32,548 nucleotides of DNA, from positions 1-32,548 of the forward strand of contig CATJXY010000020.1 in the NCBI GenBank assembly GCA_949744505.1, given 5' to 3'. The DNA is from an uncultured Erysipelotrichaceae bacterium. Its GTDB lineage: Bacteria; Bacillota_I; Bacilli_A; Erysipelotrichales; Erysipelotrichaceae. The notes under the pieces are model-generated. The model was not told the DNA's origin. It did no database searches and was given only the letters and a program-made list of their open reading frames with translations. The position numbers and the translations under genes were made by a program. How positions within the stretch are numbered: the first letter of the stretch is position 1; every line of letters starts with the position of its first letter. Shown here piece by piece: positions 24,680-32,548 of the stretch.

Positions 24680-25174
24680 ATGATTAATCAATTCGGGCCT
24701 TTGGTCATGGCCGTACTGGGCGTTTATATTATATATAAAAGATTCAGTGAACATGTACAGATCAATAAAGATTTAAAGCAATTGGATGCAGAAAAAAGAT
24801 ATATGAAAATTGATAATACAGGCATGGTTCAGCTTTATTACGGTATAGGATGTATTTTAGCTGCAATCGGTTTAGTAGTCGGAGTTTATATGAAAGATTA
24901 TGTAATCTTGACATTAGCATTTGTTTTAGCTTGTATGTCAGCTGCGGAGCTTTTAACAATGAAATCACACCATAGACTTTACTATAACAAAAGCGGATTT
25001 ATTTTAAACGGAAAAGTCATTCGTTATAAAAGTATTAAAAACATTCTTCCTCCGGGAAAATTCGGTGGTGCAACAAGAAAAATTGAAACATATGGCGGTG
25101 AATCATATAAGTTGCCAAAAAAATATGCCAATGTAATCGAACAGATGAAGAATAAAAAATTTGATGAGGAATAA
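24680..25174 (+). CDS. Membrane protein of unknown function with possible PH-like C-terminal domain
   Basis: 164 aa. One N-terminal hydrophobic segment (5-20), then a charged segment (22-47), two adjacent hydrophobic helices (~52-70 and 74-92), and a ~70-residue soluble tail (HRLYYNKSGFILNGKVIRYKSIKNI...). The tail, with strand-turn-strand spacing like bacterial PH domains, is only a resemblance. I do not recognise a named family. It stands alone with its own promoter and terminator. GAGG precedes the ATG. Confidence 0.7.
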   Translation: MINQFGPLVMAVLGVYIIYKRFSEHVQINKDLKQLDAEKRYMKIDNTGMVQLYYGIGCILAAIGLVVGVYMKDYVILTLAFVLACMSAAELLTMKSHHRLYYNKSGFILNGKVIRYKSIKNILPPGKFGGATRKIETYGGESYKLPKKYANVIEQMKNKKFDEE

Positions 25175-25176
25175 AT

Positions 25177-25208
25177 AACAGGGTCAAAAATGAAATGACC
25201 CTGTTTTA
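25177..25208. terminator. Terminator between the small membrane protein and deacetylase genes
   Basis: AACAGGGTCA (25177-25186) pairs perfectly with TGACCCTGTT (25196-25205); a plus-strand T tract follows, and a weaker minus-strand T-rich stretch. The deacetylase stop codon (25206-25208) touches the stem. Confidence 0.8.
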
Positions 25209-26474
25209 ATTTGCTTCATGGTAAACATGTCCTGCTTCAAGTTCAATTCCCTTTGCTTCAAATAACTCAGATACGGTAACAAATTGATACCCTCGTTTAA
25301 TTAATTCCGGAACAAGGATTTCAGTTGCCTCCGCTGTAGAATCGTACATATCATGCATCAAAATAATAGATCCATCTTTTACTTGACTTAAAACGGTTTC
25401 AACAACTGCATCACAATTTTTCCTTGACCAATCCATTGTATCAATCGACCACAGAATAAGTGGATAAGAAGTATTTTTTACAACAAAATCATTTGTTGCT
25501 CCATATGTGGGACGGATTAGCTTCATCTGATAAGTGGCATCCACCTCTTTTAACGCATCTTGCCAGGCACTAACTTGCTCATTTAATTGTTTCTTATCTA
25601 ACTTTCTCATATCTTGATGACCAAAAGTGTGATTTCCGATTTCACTTCCCTCTGCAATCATTCTTTCAATTAAAGAACGATGATTTGCTATACGACTTCC
25701 CAACACAAAGAATGTTGCTACACTATTATTTTCTTTTAGAACATTTAATATTCTCTCCGTCACCTGTGGATGGGGTCCATCATCATAGGTCAATGCAATC
25801 ATTGGCTTTGTCGGATCAATGATACGAACATCGATATCATTGATCAAAAGATGAGTGAAAGAAGACTGTATCCATGGTTCAAGTAAAGCAAGAGAGATTG
25901 TGATTCGATTTTCTTCTTCTGATTCTAAAAATAAAATCAATTCATTTCTATATAGATAATAATTTTCTATTTCATCTAAAGAAGAAAATACCTGCTTCTC
26001 TTCTTTCTTTTCGTATTCAATTAAAGCCTCTAATTTTGATAAAACGTCCGAAGAGAAAATATCATGCATCGTTATTACAGTATCTTCTTCAAGATCAAAC
26101 ACCCAAGCTCTATGTGTTATTATCCCATTCTTTTCAATTGTCAATAAAACACTGCAATAGCCTTCTTTTAAATCATAACTGGAATAATCTACATAAAGTT
26201 TTCCTTTTTCATCTTCAAAATCATGAATCAATTCATCTACAACCGCATGAATGCAAGAATCTATATGATCATGAAAAAATTTAGGATAATATATCGAAAT
26301 AAGCTTTTCTTTTTTCACAGTAACATGATGCATTTGTTTTCCTAATTCTTTTTCAGTTGTAGATGGATTTTTCATTTCTGATGGAAGCTTAGAATACTTC
26401 CAATAATAATTTCCGATAATTGATGAAACGATCACAATGAGAATAAGACCACTTGCAAATAAAAATTTCTTCAT
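25206..26474 (-). CDS. Membrane-anchored polysaccharide deacetylase (CE4)
   Basis: 422 aa. Residues 5-22 are an N-terminal membrane anchor. About 45-215 form a divergent domain like the PDaC/DUF3298 region found beside NodB domains. About 222-415 form the NodB domain with motif 1 TYDDGPHP (catalytic base D231, metal D232), motif 2 NHTFGH (metal H282, H286), motif 3 RPTYG (321-325), motif 4 around DTMDW, and motif 5 ILMHD (H374). It should remove N-acetyl groups from peptidoglycan or another extracellular glycan. It is last in the trhP1-like operon, 49 nt after the P-loop protein, with no terminator between. Confidence 0.9.
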   Translation of the reverse strand: MKKFLFASGLILIVIVSSIIGNYYWKYSKLPSEMKNPSTTEKELGKQMHHVTVKKEKLISIYYPKFFHDHIDSCIHAVVDELIHDFEDEKGKLYVDYSSYDLKEGYCSVLLTIEKNGIITHRAWVFDLEEDTVITMHDIFSSDVLSKLEALIEYEKKEEKQVFSSLDEIENYYLYRNELILFLESEEENRITISLALLEPWIQSSFTHLLINDIDVRIIDPTKPMIALTYDDGPHPQVTERILNVLKENNSVATFFVLGSRIANHRSLIERMIAEGSEIGNHTFGHQDMRKLDKKQLNEQVSAWQDALKEVDATYQMKLIRPTYGATNDFVVKNTSYPLILWSIDTMDWSRKNCDAVVETVLSQVKDGSIILMHDMYDSTAEATEILVPELIKRGYQFVTVSELFEAKGIELEAGHVYHEAN

Positions 26475-26523
26475 AGAAATCCCTCTTTCAAGTTTATTCT
26501 ATGAAGAAATCAGTTTAACTATT

Positions 26524-28215
26524 CTATTTCCTTACGATTAGTTCCAATAACCCTTCTGCCGCTTTTTTAAGGCCATCTTCCTTATCTTCCAAAGAAAGAT
26601 TTGTATAAATTTCACCAATAAATACACCCTCTTTTTGACATAAATCAAAGTATTCATCGATCAATTTCATACAAGACTCTTTTTTCTGCATTGGTCCAAA
26701 AGGATTCGCAAAGAAAGTAGATGAATATCCTTTTTCTTGCGTTGTACTCATTGCAAAGCGCTTTCCTTGAATAAAGACTTCCTTTCCATCTTCCATATTT
26801 TCAAAACGCTTAACACCATGTGCTTCTGTGTAATTATTCGCATATAAGAAAATATCCACCGGATGCTTAGCAGAAACAAGTTCAATTGTCGAAACCGGAA
26901 CAACAACTCGAGCATTCGTTTTTTCAGGATTAAAGAAAATGCTTCTATCCAAATCACGATAACTCGTTGCCTTATCCAAATCATCCAAACGTACAAAAGC
27001 TCCTATTTCAGTACCCACTGCACAAACTTTACCATTTTCATAGCACATCGCACCCATATCATCGAAAATCACTTCAAGACTTCTGATGTTGTCATCTTTC
27101 ATATTTTTTAAAGTTTCCAAAGTTTCTGATTTTCCTGCCCCGGAATCTCCCATCAAAACAACACCCTTTTTTCTGCCATCCTTCAAAGTAATATTAACCA
27201 TTGCGCCGTGGATCGGAAGCCATCCCTTTTTCATAGCGGCCAAATTATGAAGTGTTAAAATCATTTTCTTTAAATATCCAAAATAACTAAACTTTTCCTG
27301 TAAAGAAACTTTACCTACCCAACAATCATCCTGTTTATCATAATAGAAGACTGTATCTTGTTTTCCATCTGGATTTCCATAAAAGACCATACAATCCGGT
27401 TTTCTTTTTTTACACTCGCCCTCTAATGCCAGCTCAAATAGGTTAGCCAATCCCAATACATTAAATGTAAAGTCCCGATGGAAATAAACATAACAAAGAA
27501 GATTTCCCACCTTTAATGGGTAGCATAGCCAATTTTCTTCATCTTTCAGCTCTTCAATCGGATTTTCAAAAACTTCGGTAAACATTCCTTGACGCGTATT
27601 TGTTTTAGTATGAAGAATCAAAGGTGTTCTTAACATAATCATATTGACGAATGGAATTGAAGAAAGTACATTGTATTTTTCACTCAAATTGAATTTATAT
27701 TTTCTTAAAGCCATCGATGCATTGGTTCCCGGTTGAAGTTGACGATAAACATTGTTCAATCTGCCTTGTACTTTTTGTTGAATCGTTCGATAAAAATTCA
27801 AAATCGTCTGATTAAACTGACTATCTGCCTCGATAAAGTTTGCCCGTAAAAAATCCTTTCGATTCTGCATATAAATAAAAGAGCATCGATTAATACTACG
27901 CCAAAACTGATAAAAATCCTCAATAATCGCCAAAAACAAATCTCTGTTTTCCAAATAAGGATGTTCAATTTCTGACACTTCAAAATTCATAAGTAATTTC
28001 AAACAAAATATCATATCTTGTTGAATATCTTCTTTACACTTACTACTATTTAAAAGGTAATGATACAAATCTTCTCTTTTTGAAGAAAGATTATTCAAAT
28101 ACTGAGCTAAAACCGCTTTAAAATGTCTGCTTGAAATTAATTCACTTTCAGATTGGTAGTAGGTCATTGAATAATTGATCAATGCCATATTCTCCTTCAA
28201 ATAAAATGCATCCAT
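26524..28215 (-). CDS. HPrK/PEPCK-like P-loop protein of unknown substrate
   Basis: 563 aa from ATG 28215 (AGGAGG 7 nt upstream). Residues 1-~330 are helical, with no family I recognise. About 330-500 resemble the HPr kinase/ATP-PEP carboxykinase fold: WLPIHGAMV, Walker A GDSGAGKSE (356-364, the HPrK-style GxSGxGKSE rather than GLSGTGKTT of PEPCK), and VIFDDMGAM (DD 385-386) followed by a PEPCK-like beta segment. True PEPCK (~530 aa) carries other conserved residues that I do not see, so carboxykinase activity is doubtful; a protein or small-molecule kinase is possible. It follows the TrmH-like gene by 1 nt and precedes the deacetylase. Confidence 0.72.
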   Translation of the reverse strand: MDAFYLKENMALINYSMTYYQSESELISSRHFKAVLAQYLNNLSSKREDLYHYLLNSSKCKEDIQQDMIFCLKLLMNFEVSEIEHPYLENRDLFLAIIEDFYQFWRSINRCSFIYMQNRKDFLRANFIEADSQFNQTILNFYRTIQQKVQGRLNNVYRQLQPGTNASMALRKYKFNLSEKYNVLSSIPFVNMIMLRTPLILHTKTNTRQGMFTEVFENPIEELKDEENWLCYPLKVGNLLCYVYFHRDFTFNVLGLANLFELALEGECKKRKPDCMVFYGNPDGKQDTVFYYDKQDDCWVGKVSLQEKFSYFGYLKKMILTLHNLAAMKKGWLPIHGAMVNITLKDGRKKGVVLMGDSGAGKSETLETLKNMKDDNIRSLEVIFDDMGAMCYENGKVCAVGTEIGAFVRLDDLDKATSYRDLDRSIFFNPEKTNARVVVPVSTIELVSAKHPVDIFLYANNYTEAHGVKRFENMEDGKEVFIQGKRFAMSTTQEKGYSSTFFANPFGPMQKKESCMKLIDEYFDLCQKEGVFIGEIYTNLSLEDKEDGLKKAAEGLLELIVRK

Positions 28216-28216
28216 G

Positions 28217-28942
28217 TTATTTCCTCCTTTGGCGCACCACTTCAAATGCTACTGCTGCAACAGCACTTGATGCATTCAGTGCATTTTTAAAATCATTAGC
28301 ATAGGGAATCATGATATTTTGATTCGATTGATTTAACACAAGCTTTGATAAACCTCTTTTTTCTCCTCCAATTGCAAGAACAAACGGCCCGGTATAATCA
28401 ACATCGTACATTTCAACTGCATCTTTACGCATTGCACAATATACCTGACATCCTTTTTGCTTACAATCAAGTAGTGTTTTTTCCATATTCTCACAATCAA
28501 TCAATCGAATATATTCACTGGCTCCGGCACTTGATTTAGCAATTAAATTATCCTGTTGAGTCCAATTTCTTCCATTTAGCAAGACTCCACTGCACCCTGC
28601 AGCATAAAGCGTCCTTAATGCATAAGCAAAGTTAAACGGATCTTCAATTCCTTCTAATATTGCAAGAAAAGGATTTTTATCTTGAAAACAGTCTTCTAAT
28701 TTATCATAAATTCGTTCAGAGGCAGTACATAAAACCCCACCATGTGTTTTACCACTCGCAAGAAGATCAATTTCGCTTCGTGGCATTCTTTTTACAGAGA
28801 TTCCTTTTTCTTCGGCTTTCCTAATAATAAATGCCGTATCCCTATCTTTTTTTCTTTCATCAATTAAAACATCGAACACTTCTCGCTTACCGGACAAAAT
28901 GACAGCTTTTACGCTTAATGATCCCTCAAATAAAATTTTCAT
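28217..28942 (-). CDS. TrmH-like RNA 2'-O-methyltransferase (RlmB type)
   Basis: 241 aa. An N-terminal substrate-binding region precedes a SPOUT domain with LEGIEDPFNFAYALRTLYAAG (motif 1), AIGGEKRGLS (motif 2) and NALNASSAVAAVAFEVVRQ (motif 3). RlmB modifies G2251 of 23S rRNA and shows the same NP-N...R signature, but motif 1 here has PFNFAYALRT rather than PxNxGAIxRT, so the target is uncertain. The start overlaps the U32 stop by 17 nt, implying coupling. Confidence 0.8.
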   Translation of the reverse strand: MKILFEGSLSVKAVILSGKREVFDVLIDERKKDRDTAFIIRKAEEKGISVKRMPRSEIDLLASGKTHGGVLCTASERIYDKLEDCFQDKNPFLAILEGIEDPFNFAYALRTLYAAGCSGVLLNGRNWTQQDNLIAKSSAGASEYIRLIDCENMEKTLLDCKQKGCQVYCAMRKDAVEMYDVDYTGPFVLAIGGEKRGLSKLVLNQSNQNIMIPYANDFKNALNASSAVAAVAFEVVRQRRK

Positions 28943-30149
28943 CTGCTTTACCTCGTCTGATCATATCATACTTGTGAACTTTAAAAGGAACTTTACAATA
29001 AAGAATTTCCGTTGGTTTATTGGCAAGCATGACCTCATTTCCTTCACAATCCATCATGTGTTCTACTATAAAGCACTGATTATTAACCTCAGGACCAAAC
29101 ACTTCCATACAACAACCCACTTCAAAACGATTTCGCACTTCTATTTTCATTTGTCCATTTAATTCGTCATAATCCAATACCATTGCCAGAAAGTCGTGTG
29201 TTACACCGGCACCATTCACTCCATATAAATGCGTATCTTCTGATGGCAATCCCGCCAAAAATCCAAGTCCGGTCGGACGATTTTCTGCTTTTGCAAACTC
29301 TCTGGTATAATAGTTTATGCACTCTTTACTTAACCCCTTAGGTGATTTAACACACTCATCAATCAACATTCGATATGTCTTAACAACTGTCGCAATATAA
29401 TAAGCAGATTTCATTCTGCCTTCTATTTTTAAGGATGTCATCCCGGCATGGATCATTCTCCATACATATTCAGCAGCCAAAAGATCTTTTGAACTCATTG
29501 AAAAAAGACAATCCGGATCACTGATCAAATCGTCACCTTCATATACATGATATTTCCAGCGACAAGATTGTGCACACCCTCCTCGATTAGCATCACGTCC
29601 CGTCATCCAATTGGATAATGTGCATCTACCCGAATAATTCACACACATCCCCCCATGAATAAAGGCTTCTATATCAACATTTGAATTCTTAACAATCTTT
29701 TCAATCTGTTCCATGGAGCATTCTCTGGCTAAAACTACCCGATTCACCCCTAATGATTCATAGAAAGAAACGGCTGCCGAATTAGTAGAAGACTGTTGTG
29801 TTGAAACATGAACTTCTAATTTTGGAGCAACTCGTTTCGCTATTTCCATAATCGTAACAGACGCCACAATCACTGCTGTAACGCCGATTTCTTCAAGCTG
29901 TTTTAAATATTCTTCTAATCCCGTTAAATCTTCATCGTGGGGAACAATATTTACTGTTACATGAATTTTAGCACCGTACTGATTCGCAAATTCAACCCCT
30001 TCTTTGATTTCTTGCAAATCAAAATTACTGGCACGTGAACGTAACGAAAACTGCTTTCCTCCCAAATAAACTGCATCCGCTCCATAACGAATCGCCGTTT
30101 TTAATCTTTCAAGATCTCCCGCAGGAGCTAATAGTTCAATTCTGTTCAT
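28926..30149 (-). CDS. U32 peptidase family protein (TrhP2/YrrO-like)
   Basis: About 407 aa from ATG 30149, with AGGAG 7 nt upstream; a TTG 3 nt earlier is not needed. ELLAPAGDLERLKTAIRYGADAVYLGG is the hallmark N-terminus, and CVNYSGRCTLSNWMTGRDANRGGCAQSC carries four cysteines that bind an Fe-S cluster in the family. A C-terminal beta domain follows. In Bacillus, the adjacent TrhP1 and TrhP2 hydroxylate U34 of tRNAs using prephenate. Here two U32 genes are adjacent too, 4 nt apart, which supports that role over protease activity. Confidence 0.88.
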   Translation of the reverse strand: MNRIELLAPAGDLERLKTAIRYGADAVYLGGKQFSLRSRASNFDLQEIKEGVEFANQYGAKIHVTVNIVPHDEDLTGLEEYLKQLEEIGVTAVIVASVTIMEIAKRVAPKLEVHVSTQQSSTNSAAVSFYESLGVNRVVLARECSMEQIEKIVKNSNVDIEAFIHGGMCVNYSGRCTLSNWMTGRDANRGGCAQSCRWKYHVYEGDDLISDPDCLFSMSSKDLLAAEYVWRMIHAGMTSLKIEGRMKSAYYIATVVKTYRMLIDECVKSPKGLSKECINYYTREFAKAENRPTGLGFLAGLPSEDTHLYGVNGAGVTHDFLAMVLDYDELNGQMKIEVRNRFEVGCCMEVFGPEVNNQCFIVEHMMDCEGNEVMLANKPTEILYCKVPFKVHKYDMIRRGKADENFI

Positions 30150-30153
30150 CAAT

Positions 30154-31047
30154 TCACTCCTTTGTTAAATTTGTCTTTTTATAATAATAACCATCCGAAT
30201 AATTTTGATGAGGATACTTTTGTTTCATGTCTTCACATGCTGACTCTGGACTTTTTGTTCCCAATATAACACTTCTGTAATTCTTAACCGCATCCACCAA
30301 TTCTTCTTCAGATTGAAACATTCCATCAATTCTAAAACGATGAATTCCTACATCAATCATCTCTTTAATTTGTGAATAGCTCATCAAAACATAAGGTGTA
30401 AAAATGGATGTTCCATATTGATTCTCTACAATCGGCATTTTTTCATCTCTTGTACTTTCCATCAGAAATAAATCAAACTTATTTTCAACCTCTTTCGGTT
30501 GATTAATATATCGAAAATAATTACTTAACAGTTTTCTTTTTGAATAACTCATCGTTTGATGTCCATGAATAAGAATTTCCAAACAATCACACGCCTTTGC
30601 CATATCCAAGATTTCCTCCAACGTAATCTCTTTTGCGGCAACAACGCCTTGACATCCGAGTTGAATCATTTTATTCGCATCTTTTCCATTTGTAACCATT
30701 GTTTCAGGATCATAAATGCATTTATTTTCTATATTTAATTCTTTTGCCAACGCAAATACGCCCATATCTGAAAAATAAATACCATCAACATTCAATTCTT
30801 TCAATGCCATCAAATGTCCTTTTAATTTATCCAATTCTTCCTCTTCGAACATACGATTTACAAAAACATTTAATTTTACATTTATGTGACGACAGGTTTC
30901 TCGAAGTTCTATCAATTCATTCATAGTAAATTTATTATAATGTCGATCCGAAAAATCCTCTATCCCCATCGCAAAAGCTGTTGCACCTGCTTCAACAAGT
31001 TGGTTTAAATCAGATTTTTGATTCACACTAACACATAGTTCAATCAT
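30154..31047 (-). CDS. U32 peptidase family protein (TrhP1/YrrN-like)
   Basis: 297 aa from ATG 31047 (AGGAGG 6 nt upstream); an upstream frame extension lacks an RBS. It opens IELCVSVNQKSDLNQLVEAGA, has a TIM-barrel pattern (GATAFAMGIEDFS, KLNVFVNR, DGIYFSDMGVF), and is shorter than its partner, lacking the four-cysteine motif and C-terminal domain, as in YrrN. It probably acts with the following U32 protein in tRNA U34 hydroxylation. First gene of a five-gene operon; I see no clear promoter in the short upstream region. Confidence 0.85.
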   Translation of the reverse strand: MIELCVSVNQKSDLNQLVEAGATAFAMGIEDFSDRHYNKFTMNELIELRETCRHINVKLNVFVNRMFEEEELDKLKGHLMALKELNVDGIYFSDMGVFALAKELNIENKCIYDPETMVTNGKDANKMIQLGCQGVVAAKEITLEEILDMAKACDCLEILIHGHQTMSYSKRKLLSNYFRYINQPKEVENKFDLFLMESTRDEKMPIVENQYGTSIFTPYVLMSYSQIKEMIDVGIHRFRIDGMFQSEEELVDAVKNYRSVILGTKSPESACEDMKQKYPHQNYSDGYYYKKTNLTKE

Positions 31048-31095
31048 GATAAACCTCCTATTCATACTTTAATAGTTTACATTATTTTTAAATAG

Positions 31096-31131
31096 AAATA
31101 AAGAAAAATCATATCCCTAAAGATATGATTT
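31096..31131 (-). terminator. Intrinsic terminator of the CapA-like gene
   Basis: AAATCATATC (31106-31115) pairs perfectly with GATATGATTT (31122-31131), with a 6-nt loop and a TTTTTCTTTATTT tail on the minus strand. Confidence 0.85.
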
Positions 31132-31172
31132 CAAAATGATTGCGCTTTCACAAAACTTTAATCAAAGTAATC

Positions 31173-32303
31173 TTATACACCTCGATTAATCTCATTTTCC
31201 AAAGAAGTAACAACTTGCCAATATTCTTCAAAAATTTCCTCATGATTATTTAAAATTGTATCCTCTATCAAATCAAATGTATAAAGCCTAAAATCAGTCC
31301 AATGTGAATTATAAGAAGTAAAAAGCAAATCCGCCCTTAAATTACTCAATTCAACTTTAATGTCTCCTTGATTGTCAACTTTTTTAATATCTATTCCAAC
31401 CATTAATCCGATATTGCGAGGTAGCTGATCTTGAGCAGATATCATATTCCCACATGAATAAACTACTAATGTATCATCAATCCATTCTATCGGTTGTATC
31501 ACATGCGGATGATTACCAATAATGATATCCACCCCTTCTTTTGCAAGCATATTTGCCAATCGTTTCTGTTCTTCTGTCGGAGTATGAGTATATTCATTTC
31601 CCCAATGCATCGCAACAATGACAACATCACTTTTTTTTCTTGCAATTTTTACATCTTTCAAAAGCATTTCATCATCATACACATTCACTAAATATTCCAT
31701 TCCTTCTGGTGCTGTTAAACCATTGCACCCATATGTATAAGATAAAAATGTATAAGAAATTCCATTGCACTCATAAACCGGAATCTCATCTCTTTCTTCT
31801 TGTGAAAGATATGTGCCGGCAAATACAACCCCATCTTGTTCATGCCAAAATCGAAGAGAGTTTTCAATACCTTTTACACTTCGATCTAAACTATGATTAT
31901 TTGCCAAAGAAACAAGATTGAATCCCAATGCAACCATATCTCTTCCAAATTCCTGTGGCGAATTGAACATTGGGTATCCGGATAATTCCAATTCTACACC
32001 TCCTAAAATCGTTTCTTGATTATAATATGCCAAATCATATTTTTCGATGATTGGTTTAAGAATTTCAAGCTGATAAGAAAAATCATAGGTTTCTCCATTA
32101 TATGCATCTTTGTAAACCGCACCATGTAGCAAACCATCCCCAGTCATAAACAAACTCATTTCTGATATCTGCGGTTGCGAAATCTCCTCTACAAATGAAG
32201 ACTCTTCTTTCACGTCTGCTTCTTCACTAACAGAAGACTTTGATGAAAAACATCCTGTAACAAATAACATAAACAGTATCAAAAGAATTTTTAATGTTTT
32301 CAT
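31173..32303 (-). CDS. CapA-family lipoprotein (poly-gamma-glutamate or capsule metallophosphoesterase-like)
   Basis: 376 aa from ATG 32303, where GAGGG lies 4-5 nt upstream and the signal peptide begins; an upstream in-frame ATG is unlikely. Residues 1-17 are a lipoprotein signal ending VTGC, Cys18. The CapA domain covers ~60-345: MTGDGLLHG, NQETILGG, LANNHSLD, HWGNEY and GNHPHVIQPIEW, a calcineurin-like layout. Members (CapA/PgsA) aid poly-gamma-glutamate or other polymer export; partners CapB and CapC are absent here, so the role is open. Monocistronic. Confidence 0.88.
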   Translation of the reverse strand: MKTLKILLILFMLFVTGCFSSKSSVSEEADVKEESSFVEEISQPQISEMSLFMTGDGLLHGAVYKDAYNGETYDFSYQLEILKPIIEKYDLAYYNQETILGGVELELSGYPMFNSPQEFGRDMVALGFNLVSLANNHSLDRSVKGIENSLRFWHEQDGVVFAGTYLSQEERDEIPVYECNGISYTFLSYTYGCNGLTAPEGMEYLVNVYDDEMLLKDVKIARKKSDVVIVAMHWGNEYTHTPTEEQKRLANMLAKEGVDIIIGNHPHVIQPIEWIDDTLVVYSCGNMISAQDQLPRNIGLMVGIDIKKVDNQGDIKVELSNLRADLLFTSYNSHWTDFRLYTFDLIEDTILNNHEEIFEEYWQVVTSLENEINRGV

Positions 32304-32325
32304 AAAATCCCTCACTTCCGCTTTT

Positions 32326-32334
32326 ATTTTAACA
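32326..32334 (-). promoter_or_regulatory. Extended -10 promoter of the CapA-like gene
   Basis: Minus strand TGTTAAAAT with no good -35; the leader would be about 16 nt. It faces away from the tRNA-Gly promoter. Confidence 0.45.
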
Positions 32335-32342
32335 CAAAAGTA

Positions 32343-32370
32343 TTGCATTAATAAAAAAATATGCTAAAAT
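32343..32370 (+). promoter_or_regulatory. Promoter of tRNA-Gly
   Basis: TTGCAT (32343-32348), a 16-nt spacer and TGC-TAAAAT (TAAAAT at 32365-32370). The start is near 32377, 5 nt before the tRNA. Confidence 0.65.
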
Positions 32371-32381
32371 AATAGAGCAAT

Positions 32382-32455
32382 GCGAGTGTAGTTCAATGGT
32401 AGAACTTCAGCCTTCCAAGCTGACTACGTGAGTTCGATTCTCATCACTCGCTCCA
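32382..32455 (+). tRNA. tRNA-Gly (anticodon TCC), CCA encoded
   Basis: Acceptor GCGAGTG pairs with CACTCGC (one G-C/T-A set throughout), discriminator T and CCA (32453-32455). D arm GTTC-AATGGT-AGAAC, anticodon arm TCAGCCTTCCAAGCTGA with TCC, variable loop CTACG, T arm TGAGTTCGATTCTCA. TCC reads glycine GGA/GGG. Confidence 0.97.
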
Positions 32456-32465
32456 TAAAAAATTT

Positions 32466-32498
32466 AATTACTAACTAAATAGGGTTAGTAATTTTTTT
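32466..32498 (+). terminator. Intrinsic terminator of tRNA-Gly
   Basis: AATTACTAAC (32466-32475) pairs with GTTAGTAATT (32484-32493) around an 8-nt loop, followed by a T-run. Confidence 0.85.
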
Positions 32499-32548
32499 AT
32501 ATTTTTCTAATCCCATAACCAATACCTTACATTCATCATCTAAATTAA

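Noticed and set aside
1-32548. CRISPR array, insertion sequence, prophage or integrated element
   Set aside because: No regular repeat-spacer pattern, transposase, integrase, or phage structural gene; no direct repeats beside the two tRNAs indicating an attachment site.

Overview
The window is AT-rich bacterial chromosome with strong AGGAGG-type ribosome binding sites, consensus sigma-A promoters (many with an extended TGn -10), tightly packed operons and U-tailed hairpin terminators. Together with a LytTR/GHKL two-component pair, group-B-type [FeFe] hydrogenase, paired U32 (TrhP-like) proteins and ftsA-ftsZ lying away from mur genes, this suggests a low-GC Bacillota. An anaerobic, Erysipelotrichia-like lineage is my best guess, but the sequence alone does not prove it. 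I see no insertion sequence, prophage, CRISPR array or clear sign of recent transfer; the region looks like core chromosome.

Left part (1-8060): the first ~115 bases look like the promoter and leader of an rRNA operon reading leftward out of the window, with its -10 on the stop codon of a GHKL sensor kinase. The kinase and its LytTR response regulator form a leftward operon. Divergent from it is a two-gene nicotinate salvage operon: pncB overlaps a three-domain gene fusing NadD, a glutaminase and NadE, so two polypeptides cover nicotinate to NAD. uppP follows with a perfect promoter, converging on a PAP2 phosphatase gene; the two share a bidirectional terminator. A tRNA-Ser(GGA) follows.

Middle (8060-19670): rimO with a small membrane protein gene, a YtaF/MntP-like membrane protein gene overlapping a PLP aminotransferase gene tail to tail, a monomeric [FeFe] hydrogenase, purB, a CNNM/CorC-type transporter gene with a possible leader peptide, and the end of a leftward cluster (PHP phosphoesterase, serine hydrolase, TrmH-family methyltransferase).

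Right part (19663-32548): that cluster starts with ftsA-ftsZ, then a possible degenerate metallophosphoesterase gene and a DUF1653 gene. Divergent from ftsA is rpmB. Then come an AI-2E family permease, a small membrane protein, and a leftward operon trhP1-like, trhP2-like, TrmH-like, an HPrK/PEPCK-like P-loop protein and a CE4 polysaccharide deacetylase. The window closes with a CapA-like lipoprotein gene and tRNA-Gly(TCC).

Common themes are envelope lipid-carrier recycling and division (uppP, PAP2, ftsAZ, deacetylase, CapA), translation and RNA modification (rimO, two TrmH proteins, two U32 proteins, rpmB, tRNAs), and NAD/purine metabolism. The least understood items are the 563-aa P-loop protein, the post-ftsZ gene, the NadD-NadE fusion and the short ORF before the CNNM gene.
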